Positions 42,967-50,833 of a stretch of 64,000 bases of DNA are shown here, piece after piece. This DNA comes from Myxococcales bacterium (lineage in GTDB: Bacteria > Myxococcota > Myxococcia > Myxococcales > Myxococcaceae). Within the stretch, counting starts at the first letter, position 1. Each line of letters starts with the position of its first letter. The translations under genes were made by a program, and so were the position numbers. The stretch is from assembly GCA_030681895.1 (NCBI GenBank), contig JAUXRI010000192.1:1-64000 (forward strand). Direction: 5' to 3'. The notes under the pieces are model-generated. The model saw nothing but the letters and a program-made list of their open reading frames with translations. It had not been told where the DNA came from and searched no databases.

Positions 42967-43701
42967 ATGAGCAAAGAGTTCGAGCACCGCATCGCCGTCG
43001 AGTGGCACAAGACCCTGGAACGCGCCCTGGAGCTGGCCACCCAGTCGCAGGGCAAGGGTGTGCTCGTCTTCGATCTCGACTCCACCGTGTTCGACAACCG
43101 GCCGCGCCAGGCGCGCATCGTGCGGGAGTACGGCGCGCAGAAGAACCTGCCGGTGCTCACGAAGGTGCAGTCGTTCCACTTCACGAACGGGTGGGATCTC
43201 AAGCACGCGTGCACGGCTGTGGGCATGCCCGACGCCGACGCCGAGTCGATCTTCCGCGACCTCAAAGCGTTCTGGGGCGCGCGGTTCTTCACCACCCCGT
43301 ACTGCCGCGACGACATCGAGATCGTCGGCGCGCCGCGCTACTTGCACGCGTGCGTGAAGACCGGCGCGAAGCTCGTCTACGTCACGGGCCGGCACGAAGA
43401 GATGCGCGCGGGCTCCATGGAGGCGATGGCACGCTGTGGCATGCCCGTGCCCGGTGGCCAGGTGTCGTTGATGATGAAGCCGACGCTGCGTGAGAGCGAC
43501 GACGCGTACAAGCGCGTGGCCCACCAGCTGCTCGAAGAGATGGGCACGGTGATCGCCGCGTTCGACAACGAGCCCACGCACGTCAACGACTATGCGACGC
43601 GCTTCCCGACCTGTCTGCCGGTGCACCTGGCGACCGACCACTCGGGCCGCCCCGTGACGCTCGACGAGCGGGTGATCTCGATTCCGCACTTCGCCTGGTA
43701 G
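42967..43701 (+). CDS. HAD-superfamily hydrolase
   Basis: 244 residues. HAD motifs are present: motif I VFDLDST (nucleophile Asp36, acid/base Asp38), motif II VYVTGR (Thr140), a Lys171 candidate for motif III, and motif IV AAFDNEPTHVND (Asp200 region). A helical cap sits between residues ~50 and 125. HAD enzymes hydrolyse phosphate esters, usually of small metabolites; the substrate is unknown. No signal peptide. It stands alone, 97 nt before the pyruvate dehydrogenase genes. Confidence 0.85.
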   Translation: MSKEFEHRIAVEWHKTLERALELATQSQGKGVLVFDLDSTVFDNRPRQARIVREYGAQKNLPVLTKVQSFHFTNGWDLKHACTAVGMPDADAESIFRDLKAFWGARFFTTPYCRDDIEIVGAPRYLHACVKTGAKLVYVTGRHEEMRAGSMEAMARCGMPVPGGQVSLMMKPTLRESDDAYKRVAHQLLEEMGTVIAAFDNEPTHVNDYATRFPTCLPVHLATDHSGRPVTLDERVISIPHFAW

Positions 43702-43798
43702 GCCCGCCTCACCCCACGAAAATTGTGGCGTGGCTGGCTGGGGTCGCGATGTTACATGCCCCTGCGCTCACCGTACTTTCGACCGAGGAAACGCCCCC

Positions 43799-44911
43799 GT
43801 GCATAGCTCCGAGTTGTTGCTCACCATGTACCGGAAGATGGTGCTGGCTCGCCGCTTCGAAGAGAAGGCTGGTCAGGCCTACGGCCAGAAGAAGATCCAG
43901 GGTTTCTGCCACCTCTACATCGGCCAGGAAGCCGTCGTCGTCGGCATCAACGAGGCCATTCGCCCAGACGACATGGTGATGACTGGCTACCGCGATCACG
44001 TGCACCCGCTGGTGCGCGGCTCCGATGCGGGCATGCTGATGGCCGAGCTCTTCGGGAAGGACACGGGCTACTCGAAGGGGAAGGGCGGCTCGATGCACTT
44101 CTTCGACATCGAGCACCACTTCTACGGCGGCTACGGCATCGTCGGCGGGCAGATTCCGCTCGCGGCGGGCATGGCGTTCGCCTCGAAGTACCGCAACGAA
44201 GATCGCATCACCGTGTGCTCGTTCGGCGACGCCGCGGCCAACCAGGGCGCGTTCCACGAGACCTTCAACATGGCCTCGAAGTGGAAGCTGCCGGTGCTCT
44301 ACGTCGTCGAAAACAACCGGTACGGCATGGGCACTGACATCGCTCGCGTCTCGGCCGAGCCGGAGATGCACAAGCGCGCTGCGGCCTACAACATGCGCGG
44401 CGCCACGGTGGACGGCATGGACGTGCTCAAGGTCCACGACACGGTGAAGGAGCTCGCCGCGTACATTCGTGCGGGCAACGGCCCCGTGCTCCTCGAGGCG
44501 TACACATACCGGTTCCGCGGCCACTCGATGTCCGACGCGGCGACGTACCGCTCGAAGGAAGAGGTCGAGCAGGAGCGAGCGCGCGACCCGATCACCAGGC
44601 TGCGCGAGGTGATCCTGAAGAGCCGACCGGGCAGCGAGGCGCAGCTCGACGCGATCGACGAGTCGGAGCGGAAGACCGTCGACGAGGCGATCTCGTTCGC
44701 CGATCAATCGCCTGAGCCGCCGCTGGAGGACATCTGGACGCACGGGCTGGTGGCCGATGGCGAGCCCGACGAGAGGCCCCGCGCGCGCGTGCGTGGAGCG
44801 ACCGACGTGAAGTGGCCGTCGTACCCCACCGACTTCAAGGTGACGTGGGATCTCGAGCCGCGTGAAGCCCCGGCGCCCGCGCCATCGATGAAGAAGAAAG
44901 GAGCGGCCTGA
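43799..44911 (+). CDS. pdhA: pyruvate dehydrogenase E1 component, alpha subunit
   Basis: 370 residues from the GTG at 43799 (GAGGAAA about 8 nt upstream). The ThDP-binding signature is complete: GDAAANQGAFHETFN starting at Gly143, ending in ENN at 171-173. RDH at 65-67 and HFYGGYGIVGGQIP match the E1alpha active site, and the phosphorylation-loop region YRFRGHSMSDAATYR is conserved. The subunit decarboxylates pyruvate and passes the acetyl group to E2. It starts a three-gene operon with E1beta (3 nt spacing) and E2. No E3 gene is in the window. Confidence 0.95.
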   Translation: MHSSELLLTMYRKMVLARRFEEKAGQAYGQKKIQGFCHLYIGQEAVVVGINEAIRPDDMVMTGYRDHVHPLVRGSDAGMLMAELFGKDTGYSKGKGGSMHFFDIEHHFYGGYGIVGGQIPLAAGMAFASKYRNEDRITVCSFGDAAANQGAFHETFNMASKWKLPVLYVVENNRYGMGTDIARVSAEPEMHKRAAAYNMRGATVDGMDVLKVHDTVKELAAYIRAGNGPVLLEAYTYRFRGHSMSDAATYRSKEEVEQERARDPITRLREVILKSRPGSEAQLDAIDESERKTVDEAISFADQSPEPPLEDIWTHGLVADGEPDERPRARVRGATDVKWPSYPTDFKVTWDLEPREAPAPAPSMKKKGAA

Positions 44912-44914
44912 GTC

Positions 44915-45895
44915 ATGGCTGAGATCGCCTACCGCGACGCGCTGAACCAGGCGTTGCACGAAGAGATGGCGCGTGACCCGCGCGTGTTCCTGATGGGTGA
45001 AGAGGTCGCTCGCTACAACGGCGCCTACAAGGTGTCGCAGGGCCTGCTCGACAAGTACGGCAGCGCACGCGTGGTCGACGCGCCGATCAGCGAGCTCGGC
45101 TTCGCAGGGCTCGGTGTCGGTGCGGCCATGGTGGGTTTGCGCCCGGTCATCGAGATGATGACGTGGAACTTCGCCATTCTCGCGATGGATCAGATCGTCA
45201 ACAACGCCGCGAAGGTGCGCCACATGTCGGGCGGGCAGCTGCGATGTCCGATCGTCTTCCGTGGCCCTGGCGGCGCGGGTGGCCGGCTGTCGTCGCAGCA
45301 CAGCCAGGCGCTCGAGGCGAACTACGCCCACTTCCCGGGCATCAAGGTGATCGCTCCGGGGACGCCGGCCGACGCGAAGGGCCTGCTCAAGAGCGCCATT
45401 CGTGACGAGAACCCGGTCGTCTTCATCGAAGGCGAGCTGCTCTACGGTGCTCGTGGAGAAGTCCCGGACGGCGAGTACACGATTCCGATCGGCAAGGCCG
45501 ACATCAAGCGGCCCGGCACGGACGTCACGCTGATCACCTGGTCGCGCATGCTGACGGCCCACGTGCTGCCTGCCGCCGAGTTGCTCGCGCAGCAGGGCAT
45601 CAACGCCGAGGTCGTCGATCTGCGCACGCTCAAGCCGTTCGACAAGGAAGCCGTCGCCGAGTCGGTGCGGAAGACCAACCGGGTCGTCATCGTCGAAGAG
45701 GGCTGGCCGTTCGCGAGCGTCGGCTCCGAGCTGACCGACTTCATTCAGCGCGAGTGCTTCGACGATCTCGACGCGCCCGTCGCGCGCGTCACCGGCCTCG
45801 AAGTGAACATGGCCTACGCCGCCAACCTCGAGCGGGCGATTCAGCCCTCCGTCGAGCGCATCATCGAATCCGTCAAAGCCGTCCTCTACCGGTAA
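44915..45895 (+). CDS. pdhB: pyruvate dehydrogenase E1 component, beta subunit
   Basis: 326 residues, ATG 3 nt after pdhA, with AAAGGAG inside the end of pdhA. Conserved E1beta features include the FLMGEEVARYNGAYKVSQGL opening, DAPISELGFAGLGVGAA, and FRGPGGAGGRLSSQHSQ. The late VIVEEGWPFASVGSEL segment matches the C-terminal domain. It forms the alpha2beta2 E1 tetramer with the upstream gene product. Confidence 0.95.
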   Translation: MAEIAYRDALNQALHEEMARDPRVFLMGEEVARYNGAYKVSQGLLDKYGSARVVDAPISELGFAGLGVGAAMVGLRPVIEMMTWNFAILAMDQIVNNAAKVRHMSGGQLRCPIVFRGPGGAGGRLSSQHSQALEANYAHFPGIKVIAPGTPADAKGLLKSAIRDENPVVFIEGELLYGARGEVPDGEYTIPIGKADIKRPGTDVTLITWSRMLTAHVLPAAELLAQQGINAEVVDLRTLKPFDKEAVAESVRKTNRVVIVEEGWPFASVGSELTDFIQRECFDDLDAPVARVTGLEVNMAYAANLERAIQPSVERIIESVKAVLYR

Positions 45896-45922
45896 CCCGT
45901 TTTCCTGCAGTGAAAGACCGAC

Positions 45923-47164
45923 ATGGCCGTCGCCGTTCAGCTGCCCGCGCTCTCGCCCACGATGAAAGATGGGCGCATCACCAAATGGCTCAAGAACGAA
46001 GGTGACAAGATCACCAGCGGCACCGAGATCGCCGAGCTCGAGACCGACAAGTCGAACCTCGCCATCGAGGCGTACGACGACGGGATTCTGCTCAAGATCC
46101 TCGTGAAGGCCGGTGACTCGGCTCCCGTCGGCTCGACGATCGCGTGGATCGGGAAGGCTGGCGAAGCGATCCCCGAGACGCCTCCTCCGGCTGCGGCGCC
46201 TGTTGCTGCTGCTGCTCCGGCTGCGGCGGCTCCTTCTGCTCCGGCGGCCGCTGCGCCCGCGAAGGCTGCACCTGTCGTGGCCTCTCCGGTCGCCCCGGCC
46301 GCGCCAGCGGGACGTCTTCGTGCATCACCGCTCGCGAAGAAGGTCGCCGAGACGCAGGGCGTGGATTTGAGCGGAGTTCAGGGCTCGGGTCCGAACGGTC
46401 GCATCGTGCGCCGTGACGTCGAAGCCGCGCTCGAGAAGAAGCCTGCTGGTGGCGCGCCGGTCTTTGCTCGCGCGTCGGGCGTGCGGCTGCCGCCGACCAC
46501 CATTCCCGTGACGCAGATGCGCAAGGTGATCGCACAGCGGCTGACCGAGGTGAAGCCGGGCGTTCCGCACTTCTATCTGAACGTCGACATCGAGATGGAC
46601 CAGGCGCTGAAGCTCCGTGAGGAAGCGAAGGCGCAGGAGCTGAAGATCTCGGTCAACGACGTGCTGGTGAAGGCCGTCGCGGTCGCCGTGCGTCGCTTCC
46701 CGCGCATCAATCAGGTGTTCGCGGGCGACGTGATCCAGCAACTCCAGAACGTCGACGTCGGCATCGCGGTGGCGATCGAAGACGGGCTCATCACGCCGAT
46801 CGTGAAAGACGCCGATCAGAAGGGCCTCGTCGAGATCGCCGCTGAAGTTCGCGACCTCGCCGAGCGGGCGAAGAAGAAGGCGCTCAAGCCCGACGAGTAC
46901 ACAGGCGGGAGCATCACGATCTCGAACCTCGGCATGTTCGGCATCGACTCGTTCATCGCGGTGATCAACCCGCCGCAGGCGTCGATCCTCGCGGTCGGGA
47001 AGGTCGAGCCGAAGGTCGTCGTGCGCGATGGGCAGATGGTGATTCGGCAGATGATGTCGATGACGTTCTCGGGCGATCACCGGGTCGTCGACGGCGCGGT
47101 CGGAGCGCAGTTCCTGCAGATCGTTCGTGATCTGCTCGAGCACCCGATGCGTCTGCTGTTCTGA
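45923..47164 (+). CDS. pdhC: dihydrolipoamide acetyltransferase (PDH E2)
   Basis: 413 residues. One lipoyl domain at 1-80 with the lipoylated Lys43 in ETDKSN, an Ala/Pro-rich linker at about 86-128, a peripheral-subunit-binding domain at 131-170 (RASPLAKKVAETQGVDLSGV) and the acyltransferase core to the end. The active-site GDHRVVDG (His386, Asp390) is intact. E2 transfers the acetyl group to CoA and forms the core of the complex. The gene follows pdhB by 27 nt. The dihydrolipoamide dehydrogenase (E3) must come from elsewhere on the chromosome. Confidence 0.95.
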   Translation: MAVAVQLPALSPTMKDGRITKWLKNEGDKITSGTEIAELETDKSNLAIEAYDDGILLKILVKAGDSAPVGSTIAWIGKAGEAIPETPPPAAAPVAAAAPAAAAPSAPAAAAPAKAAPVVASPVAPAAPAGRLRASPLAKKVAETQGVDLSGVQGSGPNGRIVRRDVEAALEKKPAGGAPVFARASGVRLPPTTIPVTQMRKVIAQRLTEVKPGVPHFYLNVDIEMDQALKLREEAKAQELKISVNDVLVKAVAVAVRRFPRINQVFAGDVIQQLQNVDVGIAVAIEDGLITPIVKDADQKGLVEIAAEVRDLAERAKKKALKPDEYTGGSITISNLGMFGIDSFIAVINPPQASILAVGKVEPKVVVRDGQMVIRQMMSMTFSGDHRVVDGAVGAQFLQIVRDLLEHPMRLLF

Positions 47165-47167
47165 ACC

Positions 47168-47269
47168 GTGCTCGAGCCCGAAGATCTCGAGCGGGCACAG
47201 CACGAGGCCAGCAGGCTCGGCGTCACAGTCGGCGTCGCCCTGATCCGGCTCGGGGCGATCGAGAACTGA
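47168..47269 (+). CDS. 33-residue ORF resembling a GspE N-terminal helix pair (candidate)
   Basis: A GTG starts 3 nt after the E2 stop and the frame closes at a TGA (47267-47269). The peptide reads LEPEDLERAQHEASRLGVTV, then GVALIRLGAIEN. Its 'LxxxxLxxA...LG..L.xLGaI' pattern is that of the GspE/PilB N-terminal domain, cut after the first repeat. There is no SD sequence. It could be a tiny gene, the stub of a decayed ATPase, or chance. Confidence 0.35.
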   Translation: MLEPEDLERAQHEASRLGVTVGVALIRLGAIEN

Positions 47270-47373
47270 AGGGACGACTCACGCCGATACCAGGCGGGCG
47301 GCTCCGAATGATCGCCACGGCACCGGGCACTCACGAGTGCGTCGCGAAGCCCGCCTCATGTCAGGATGACTTC

Positions 47374-48333
47374 ATGTTCCGTCTCTGCGTTCTGGTCGTC
47401 CTCGTCACCGCTGCCGCCTGCAAGACCACCGAGGGCCCGAGCGGGCAGGGCGGTGCTGGCTTCCGCGCTGCGACCGTCGACGCACCGACGATGCCGATGC
47501 AGTCGATGTACGCGCTCTGCTGGCCAGCCACCGCGAGCGCACAGGAGCGGGTGAAGCTCCTTCCTCTGCCCGGTGGCGACGTCACCTTCGAGGCGAAGAA
47601 CGGCGCGAGCAACAGCACCGGCTGGTGCCTTCGCGAGATCATCACCAGCTACCCCGTCGCGCAGCGACCGACCGCAGAACAGGAGCTCGCTCCACCGCCC
47701 GCGCCCGTCGATCTCTGGGCCGCGCTCGCGTGGGTGAAGCTGCTGGCCCCGGGACGCTTCGGCCCCGAACGAGGTCTGCTCGATCCCGCTCCGCTCGCCG
47801 CGGCCTGCTTCGGGAAGGGCACGGTCCGTGACGGCGTCATCGCCGTCGAACACGCACCGATCCTGTCCGTGCGAGGCCTCGCTTCGATCGAAGCCGAGCG
47901 CTGTCTCGAGGCCGTGCTCGCCAGCACCGCGTGGCCTGCGCCGAAAGACATCCGCATGCGGCTCGTCGCGCCACCTCGCGGGCTCGCCTCAGCAGGCGAC
48001 GTCAGCCACTACTTCGCGCCCGACTCCGACGCGCTCGGCGTGCTCGACGCGCAGACGGTTCGCGACACCATGCGCACCATCAGCCCGAAGATCGGCGCCT
48101 GCTGGAACGAAACGCTCGTGCGGCGCGCAGGCATCGGCGGCGGCCGCACCTTCCGCCTCCGCACCGATCAGAACGGGCAGCTCGTCAGCGCGTGGGTCTC
48201 GTCAGGCCTCACCGATGGCACCCCGGCCGTCGACGCGATCCTCGATCGCTGCATCGCGCAGGCGATCAAGGGCCTGCGGTTTCCCGGAACCTTCGGTGAC
48301 GGCGCGTACACCTGGGTCTTTGCGACGCGCTGA
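47374..48333 (+). CDS. lipoprotein with AgmX/PglI-like C-terminal domain
   Basis: 319 residues from the ATG at 47374 (AGGA upstream). The N-terminus MFRLCVLVVLVTAAAC is a lipoprotein signal. The C-terminal ~95 residues fit the TonB-C-like domain seen in myxobacterial gliding-motility proteins: LDAQTVRDTMRTISPKIGACWNETL, then GRTFRLRTDQNGQLVSAWV and IKGLRFPG. Domains of this kind link periplasmic proteins to moving or energised partners. The middle part is unassigned and has several Cys residues. A long open frame starts earlier but lacks the signal. It ends 6 nt from the convergent PilZ gene. Confidence 0.78.
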   Translation: MFRLCVLVVLVTAAACKTTEGPSGQGGAGFRAATVDAPTMPMQSMYALCWPATASAQERVKLLPLPGGDVTFEAKNGASNSTGWCLREIITSYPVAQRPTAEQELAPPPAPVDLWAALAWVKLLAPGRFGPERGLLDPAPLAAACFGKGTVRDGVIAVEHAPILSVRGLASIEAERCLEAVLASTAWPAPKDIRMRLVAPPRGLASAGDVSHYFAPDSDALGVLDAQTVRDTMRTISPKIGACWNETLVRRAGIGGGRTFRLRTDQNGQLVSAWVSSGLTDGTPAVDAILDRCIAQAIKGLRFPGTFGDGAYTWVFATR

Positions 48334-48339
48334 GCCTCG

Positions 48340-48648
48340 TCACCCGGCGAAGCTCGCCAGCACCTTCTGCAGCACCTCGACCTGTCCGGGATCGAACCGG
48401 GAGAACTGCGCGCCCATGCCCTTCGGCGAGAGCGCGTGATGGCGGACCTGACACGAGAGCTTGAGCTTGCCGAGGGCTCCGAGATCGAGCGTCACGCTCA
48501 CGTTGCTGCCGATGGGGAGCTGCGCGCCTTCGAAGAAGAGTCCTCCGACGGACACGTTGGTGCACGTCCCGCGGACGGCGCCGCGCGGGCCTTCGAAGAC
48601 GGCAGGGAAGGCGCAGGCATGTCGAGGATTGCTTCTCTTGTCGTTCAT
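48340..48648 (-). CDS. PilZ-domain protein
   Basis: 102 residues, a single PilZ domain. The c-di-GMP contact motifs are present: the RxxxR element as KRSNPRHACAF and the second motif TNVSVGGLFFEG. Such stand-alone PilZ proteins relay c-di-GMP levels to motility, envelope or development targets. In Myxococcota they are numerous and often of unknown target. The gene is preceded by a 300-nt region with strong RNA structure. Confidence 0.85.
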   Translation of the reverse strand: MNDKRSNPRHACAFPAVFEGPRGAVRGTCTNVSVGGLFFEGAQLPIGSNVSVTLDLGALGKLKLSCQVRHHALSPKGMGAQFSRFDPGQVEVLQKVLASFAG

Positions 48649-48948
48649 CGGAGCCTTCCGGACTGCAGCGAAAAAGCAGAGGGCGGCGGAGCCAACTCGC
48701 TCCGCCGCCCCCCTTGAAAAACGTTCCCCGCGTGAGCCGTGTGTGAAGCTTCCACTGAACCAAGGGGTTCAGGTGGGGATCAAATTCGAACTCCTTCGGC
48801 GTCCTTCCCGTGAGGAAAGGCATGCACCCGGAGCCCGAAACGACCCCCGTTTGATTGGTATCGGTTCGAGCGTTTGCTGCACATCACGCACCCCGCAGGG
48901 AACAGCCTGTTGAACTCGTGCTGACCCTCCAATCATAAGGCGACGGAC
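48649..48948 (-). other. structured leader/intergenic region before the PilZ gene
   Basis: About 300 nt without a convincing gene, between the divergent PilZ (48648, -) and TPR protein (48949, +) genes. On the - strand it holds two perfect hairpins (48755-48772, arms CTGAACC/GGTTCAG; and 48681-48710) and an ORF opening at the ATG at 48823 (MPFLTGRTPKEFEFDPHLNP), which would run out of frame into the PilZ coding region. The DNA is noticeably less GC-rich around 48770-48900. It may be a regulatory leader or a small RNA. Confidence 0.4.
48681..48710 (-). terminator. 12-bp GC hairpin followed by T5, in the PilZ leader
   Basis: GGGCGGCGGAGC (48681-48692) and GCTCCGCCGCCC (48699-48710) form a perfect 12-bp stem with a 6-nt loop. 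Read on the - strand, it is followed by tctgctttttcg, so it looks like an intrinsic terminator placed only ~32 nt before the PilZ start codon. Confidence 0.6.
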
Positions 48949-49833
48949 ATGCGTTTCAAGGGTGGTAACCTGCCCACACTGATGGAGCGCGCAGGTCGGG
49001 TCTCTTTTCTGGTGGTGTGCCTCACGACTTCGGTCGTGGCTGCCGCGACGCCGTCGGTTCCGGTGCCAGTGCTGCTGTCTGGCCCGTACCAGGTGGGCGA
49101 GCTGGGGGTCTTCAACCTGAAGGTCACCCGCAACGAAGTGAAGGGCGTCTACGTCTCGGGGGCGCGCTGCGACTTCAGAGTGGACGAGCCACTGCTCGAA
49201 GGCACGCTCGAGGGCTCGGTGTTCGTCGGCAAGCTGACGACCTGCCTCGAAGGCTCGGGCTGCGGCACCACGGGCGTCATTCCCTTCCTCGGCGTCGTGT
49301 CTGACACTTCGATCACCAGCTACCTCACGATTCCCGACGGCTGCTCCGCGCCTGGCCTCGACAACCGCCTGACGATTCAGATCGACTTTGCGTGGCTGAA
49401 GAAGCTCGCTGACGACGCCTGGCGGGCGCGCAAGTGGGACGCGGCCCTGCCGCTGCTTCGCCGAATGGTTCAGCTGCCCTCGGCCTCGAGCGATCCCAAA
49501 GTCTTCAACCAGCTCGGGGTGGCGTACAACCAGTCGAAGGCCTTCGCCGAGGGCCGCCAGGTCTTCGAGACCGCCCTCGAGCTCGCGATCAGAAACGGCG
49601 CGCCCGCTGAGCTCAAGTCCGACATCTACTACAACCTCGCCTGCGCCGAGGCCGGGGTTGCGAATCGCGAGCCCGTGATTCAGGCGCGTGCGATCGAGCA
49701 CCTCCGGCAGGCCATTCAACTCAATCCCTCGGCGCTCCTTCGTGAGGGCCTCGCGACCGACGCCGATCTCGACCCGCTGCGCGGCCTGCCCGAGTTCCAG
49801 AAGCTCGCCGGCACCCGGAAGGGCCCGCGGTGA
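48949..49833 (+). CDS. secreted TPR-repeat protein
   Basis: 294 residues. A signal peptide is present; it is clearer if translation starts at the in-frame ATG at 48982 (MERAGRVSFLVVCLTTSVVAAA). Residues ~40-150 form a beta domain with a CLEGSGCG cysteine pair. The C-terminal part has TPR-like helices (LADDAWRARKWDAALPLLRRM, QLGVAYNQSKAFAEGRQVFETALELA, YYNLACAEAG). TPR modules mediate protein-protein contact. Its stop overlaps the kinase start (GTGA), suggesting that the two are made together; the protein may be an extracytoplasmic partner of a signalling pathway. Confidence 0.78.
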   Translation: MRFKGGNLPTLMERAGRVSFLVVCLTTSVVAAATPSVPVPVLLSGPYQVGELGVFNLKVTRNEVKGVYVSGARCDFRVDEPLLEGTLEGSVFVGKLTTCLEGSGCGTTGVIPFLGVVSDTSITSYLTIPDGCSAPGLDNRLTIQIDFAWLKKLADDAWRARKWDAALPLLRRMVQLPSASSDPKVFNQLGVAYNQSKAFAEGRQVFETALELAIRNGAPAELKSDIYYNLACAEAGVANREPVIQARAIEHLRQAIQLNPSALLREGLATDADLDPLRGLPEFQKLAGTRKGPR

Positions 49834-50741
49834 CGCTTCCCACGCGTGTCGGCCGGTGGGAGGTGCTGAAGCCGTTGGGGAAGGGCGGGATGGCCGAGGT
49901 GTTTCACGTGCGGGGCGTCGAGGCTCCGTTCCTCGGCAAGGAGTTCGCGCTCAAGCGATTGCTCGCGGCGCTCCAGGCCGATCCGGAAGCGGTGCGCCTC
50001 TTCAAGGCCGAAGCTGAGCTCTCGAAACACCTGCACCACCCCAACATCGTCGAGGTTCACGACGTCGGCCGTGAGGGCGACTCCATCTACATGGTGATGG
50101 ACTTCATCGACGGGCGCGACGTCGGGCAGATCGTCAAGCGGTGCCGCCAACGCAAGGTGCAGTGGCCGGTCGACTTCGCCGTGTACCTGACCAAGGCGCT
50201 GCTCGATGCGCTCGAGTACGCACACCACGCGACCGATCCAGAAGGCCACCCGCTCGGCGTCATTCACTGCGACGTCTCGCCCTCGAACTTCTTCGTCTCG
50301 CGCACCGGAGAGCTCAAGCTCGGCGACTTCGGCGTGGCGCGTTCGCTGCTCGAGGGCGGCCCCGATCAAGTGATGGGCAAGCCGTACTACCTCTCACCGG
50401 AGGCGCTCGAAGGGGTGCTGACGCCGCAGGTCGATCTCTGGGCCGTCGCGGTGACACTCTACGAGCTGATCACGCTGCAGCGGCCCTTCCAGGGCAAGAC
50501 GCCCGACGAGGTGTTCGATGCCATTCGACACTCCCGCTACGTGCCGGTGCAGCAGCTGCGCCCTGACGTGCCGTCGGTGATCGATGGGTTGCTCGCGCGC
50601 GCGTTCGACGCCGATCCACAGCACCGGTACCCGTCGGCCGCGGCCTTCGCCGAGGCGTTGATGCCGCTGTACGACGAGCGCGTCGGAACGCCGCTGGCCA
50701 TCTCTGCCGTCGTTCGTGGGCTCTTCGGCACGACGGACTGA
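49830..50741 (+). CDS. Ser/Thr protein kinase (soluble, PknB-like catalytic domain)
   Basis: 303 residues, essentially only a kinase domain. Gly-rich loop LGKGGMAEVF at 16-25, catalytic Lys42 in FALKRL, catalytic loop IHCDVSPSNFF (Asp148, Asn153) and DFGVA at 166-170. The residue before the catalytic Asp is Cys147 in place of the usual Arg, so this is a non-RD kinase that may not need activation-loop phosphorylation. The C-terminal lobe is complete (VDLWAVAVTLYELIT). No transmembrane segment or sensor domain is visible. The GTG start overlaps the TPR gene stop. Confidence 0.9.
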   Translation: MTLPTRVGRWEVLKPLGKGGMAEVFHVRGVEAPFLGKEFALKRLLAALQADPEAVRLFKAEAELSKHLHHPNIVEVHDVGREGDSIYMVMDFIDGRDVGQIVKRCRQRKVQWPVDFAVYLTKALLDALEYAHHATDPEGHPLGVIHCDVSPSNFFVSRTGELKLGDFGVARSLLEGGPDQVMGKPYYLSPEALEGVLTPQVDLWAVAVTLYELITLQRPFQGKTPDEVFDAIRHSRYVPVQQLRPDVPSVIDGLLARAFDADPQHRYPSAAAFAEALMPLYDERVGTPLAISAVVRGLFGTTD

Positions 50742-50790
50742 CCGCCCGCGCGGCGCCTGATCAGCGACGCGGTCACCTGAATCGACTGCT

Positions 50791-50826
50791 GCGCCCGGGT
50801 CTCACGATCGCGCGCGAGACCGGCGC
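50791..50826. terminator. bulged hairpin between convergent kinase and desulfurase genes
   Basis: GCGCC-(CG)-GGTCTC at 50791-50803 pairs with GAGACC-GGCGC, ending at 50826, to give 11 bp with a 2-nt bulge. It lies between the convergent stops at 50741 and 50834. No T-run follows on either side. Confidence 0.45.
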
Positions 50827-50833
50827 GATGAAC

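Noticed and set aside
43702..43798. Promoter of the pyruvate dehydrogenase operon
   Set aside because: TTGTGG and TTACAT are present but 23 nt apart; no acceptable -35/-10 pair was found.
48266..48823. 185-codon - strand ORF overlapping the PilZ gene
   Set aside because: The first ~37 codons look coding, but the rest runs out of frame through PilZ. It is kept only as part of the leader finding.
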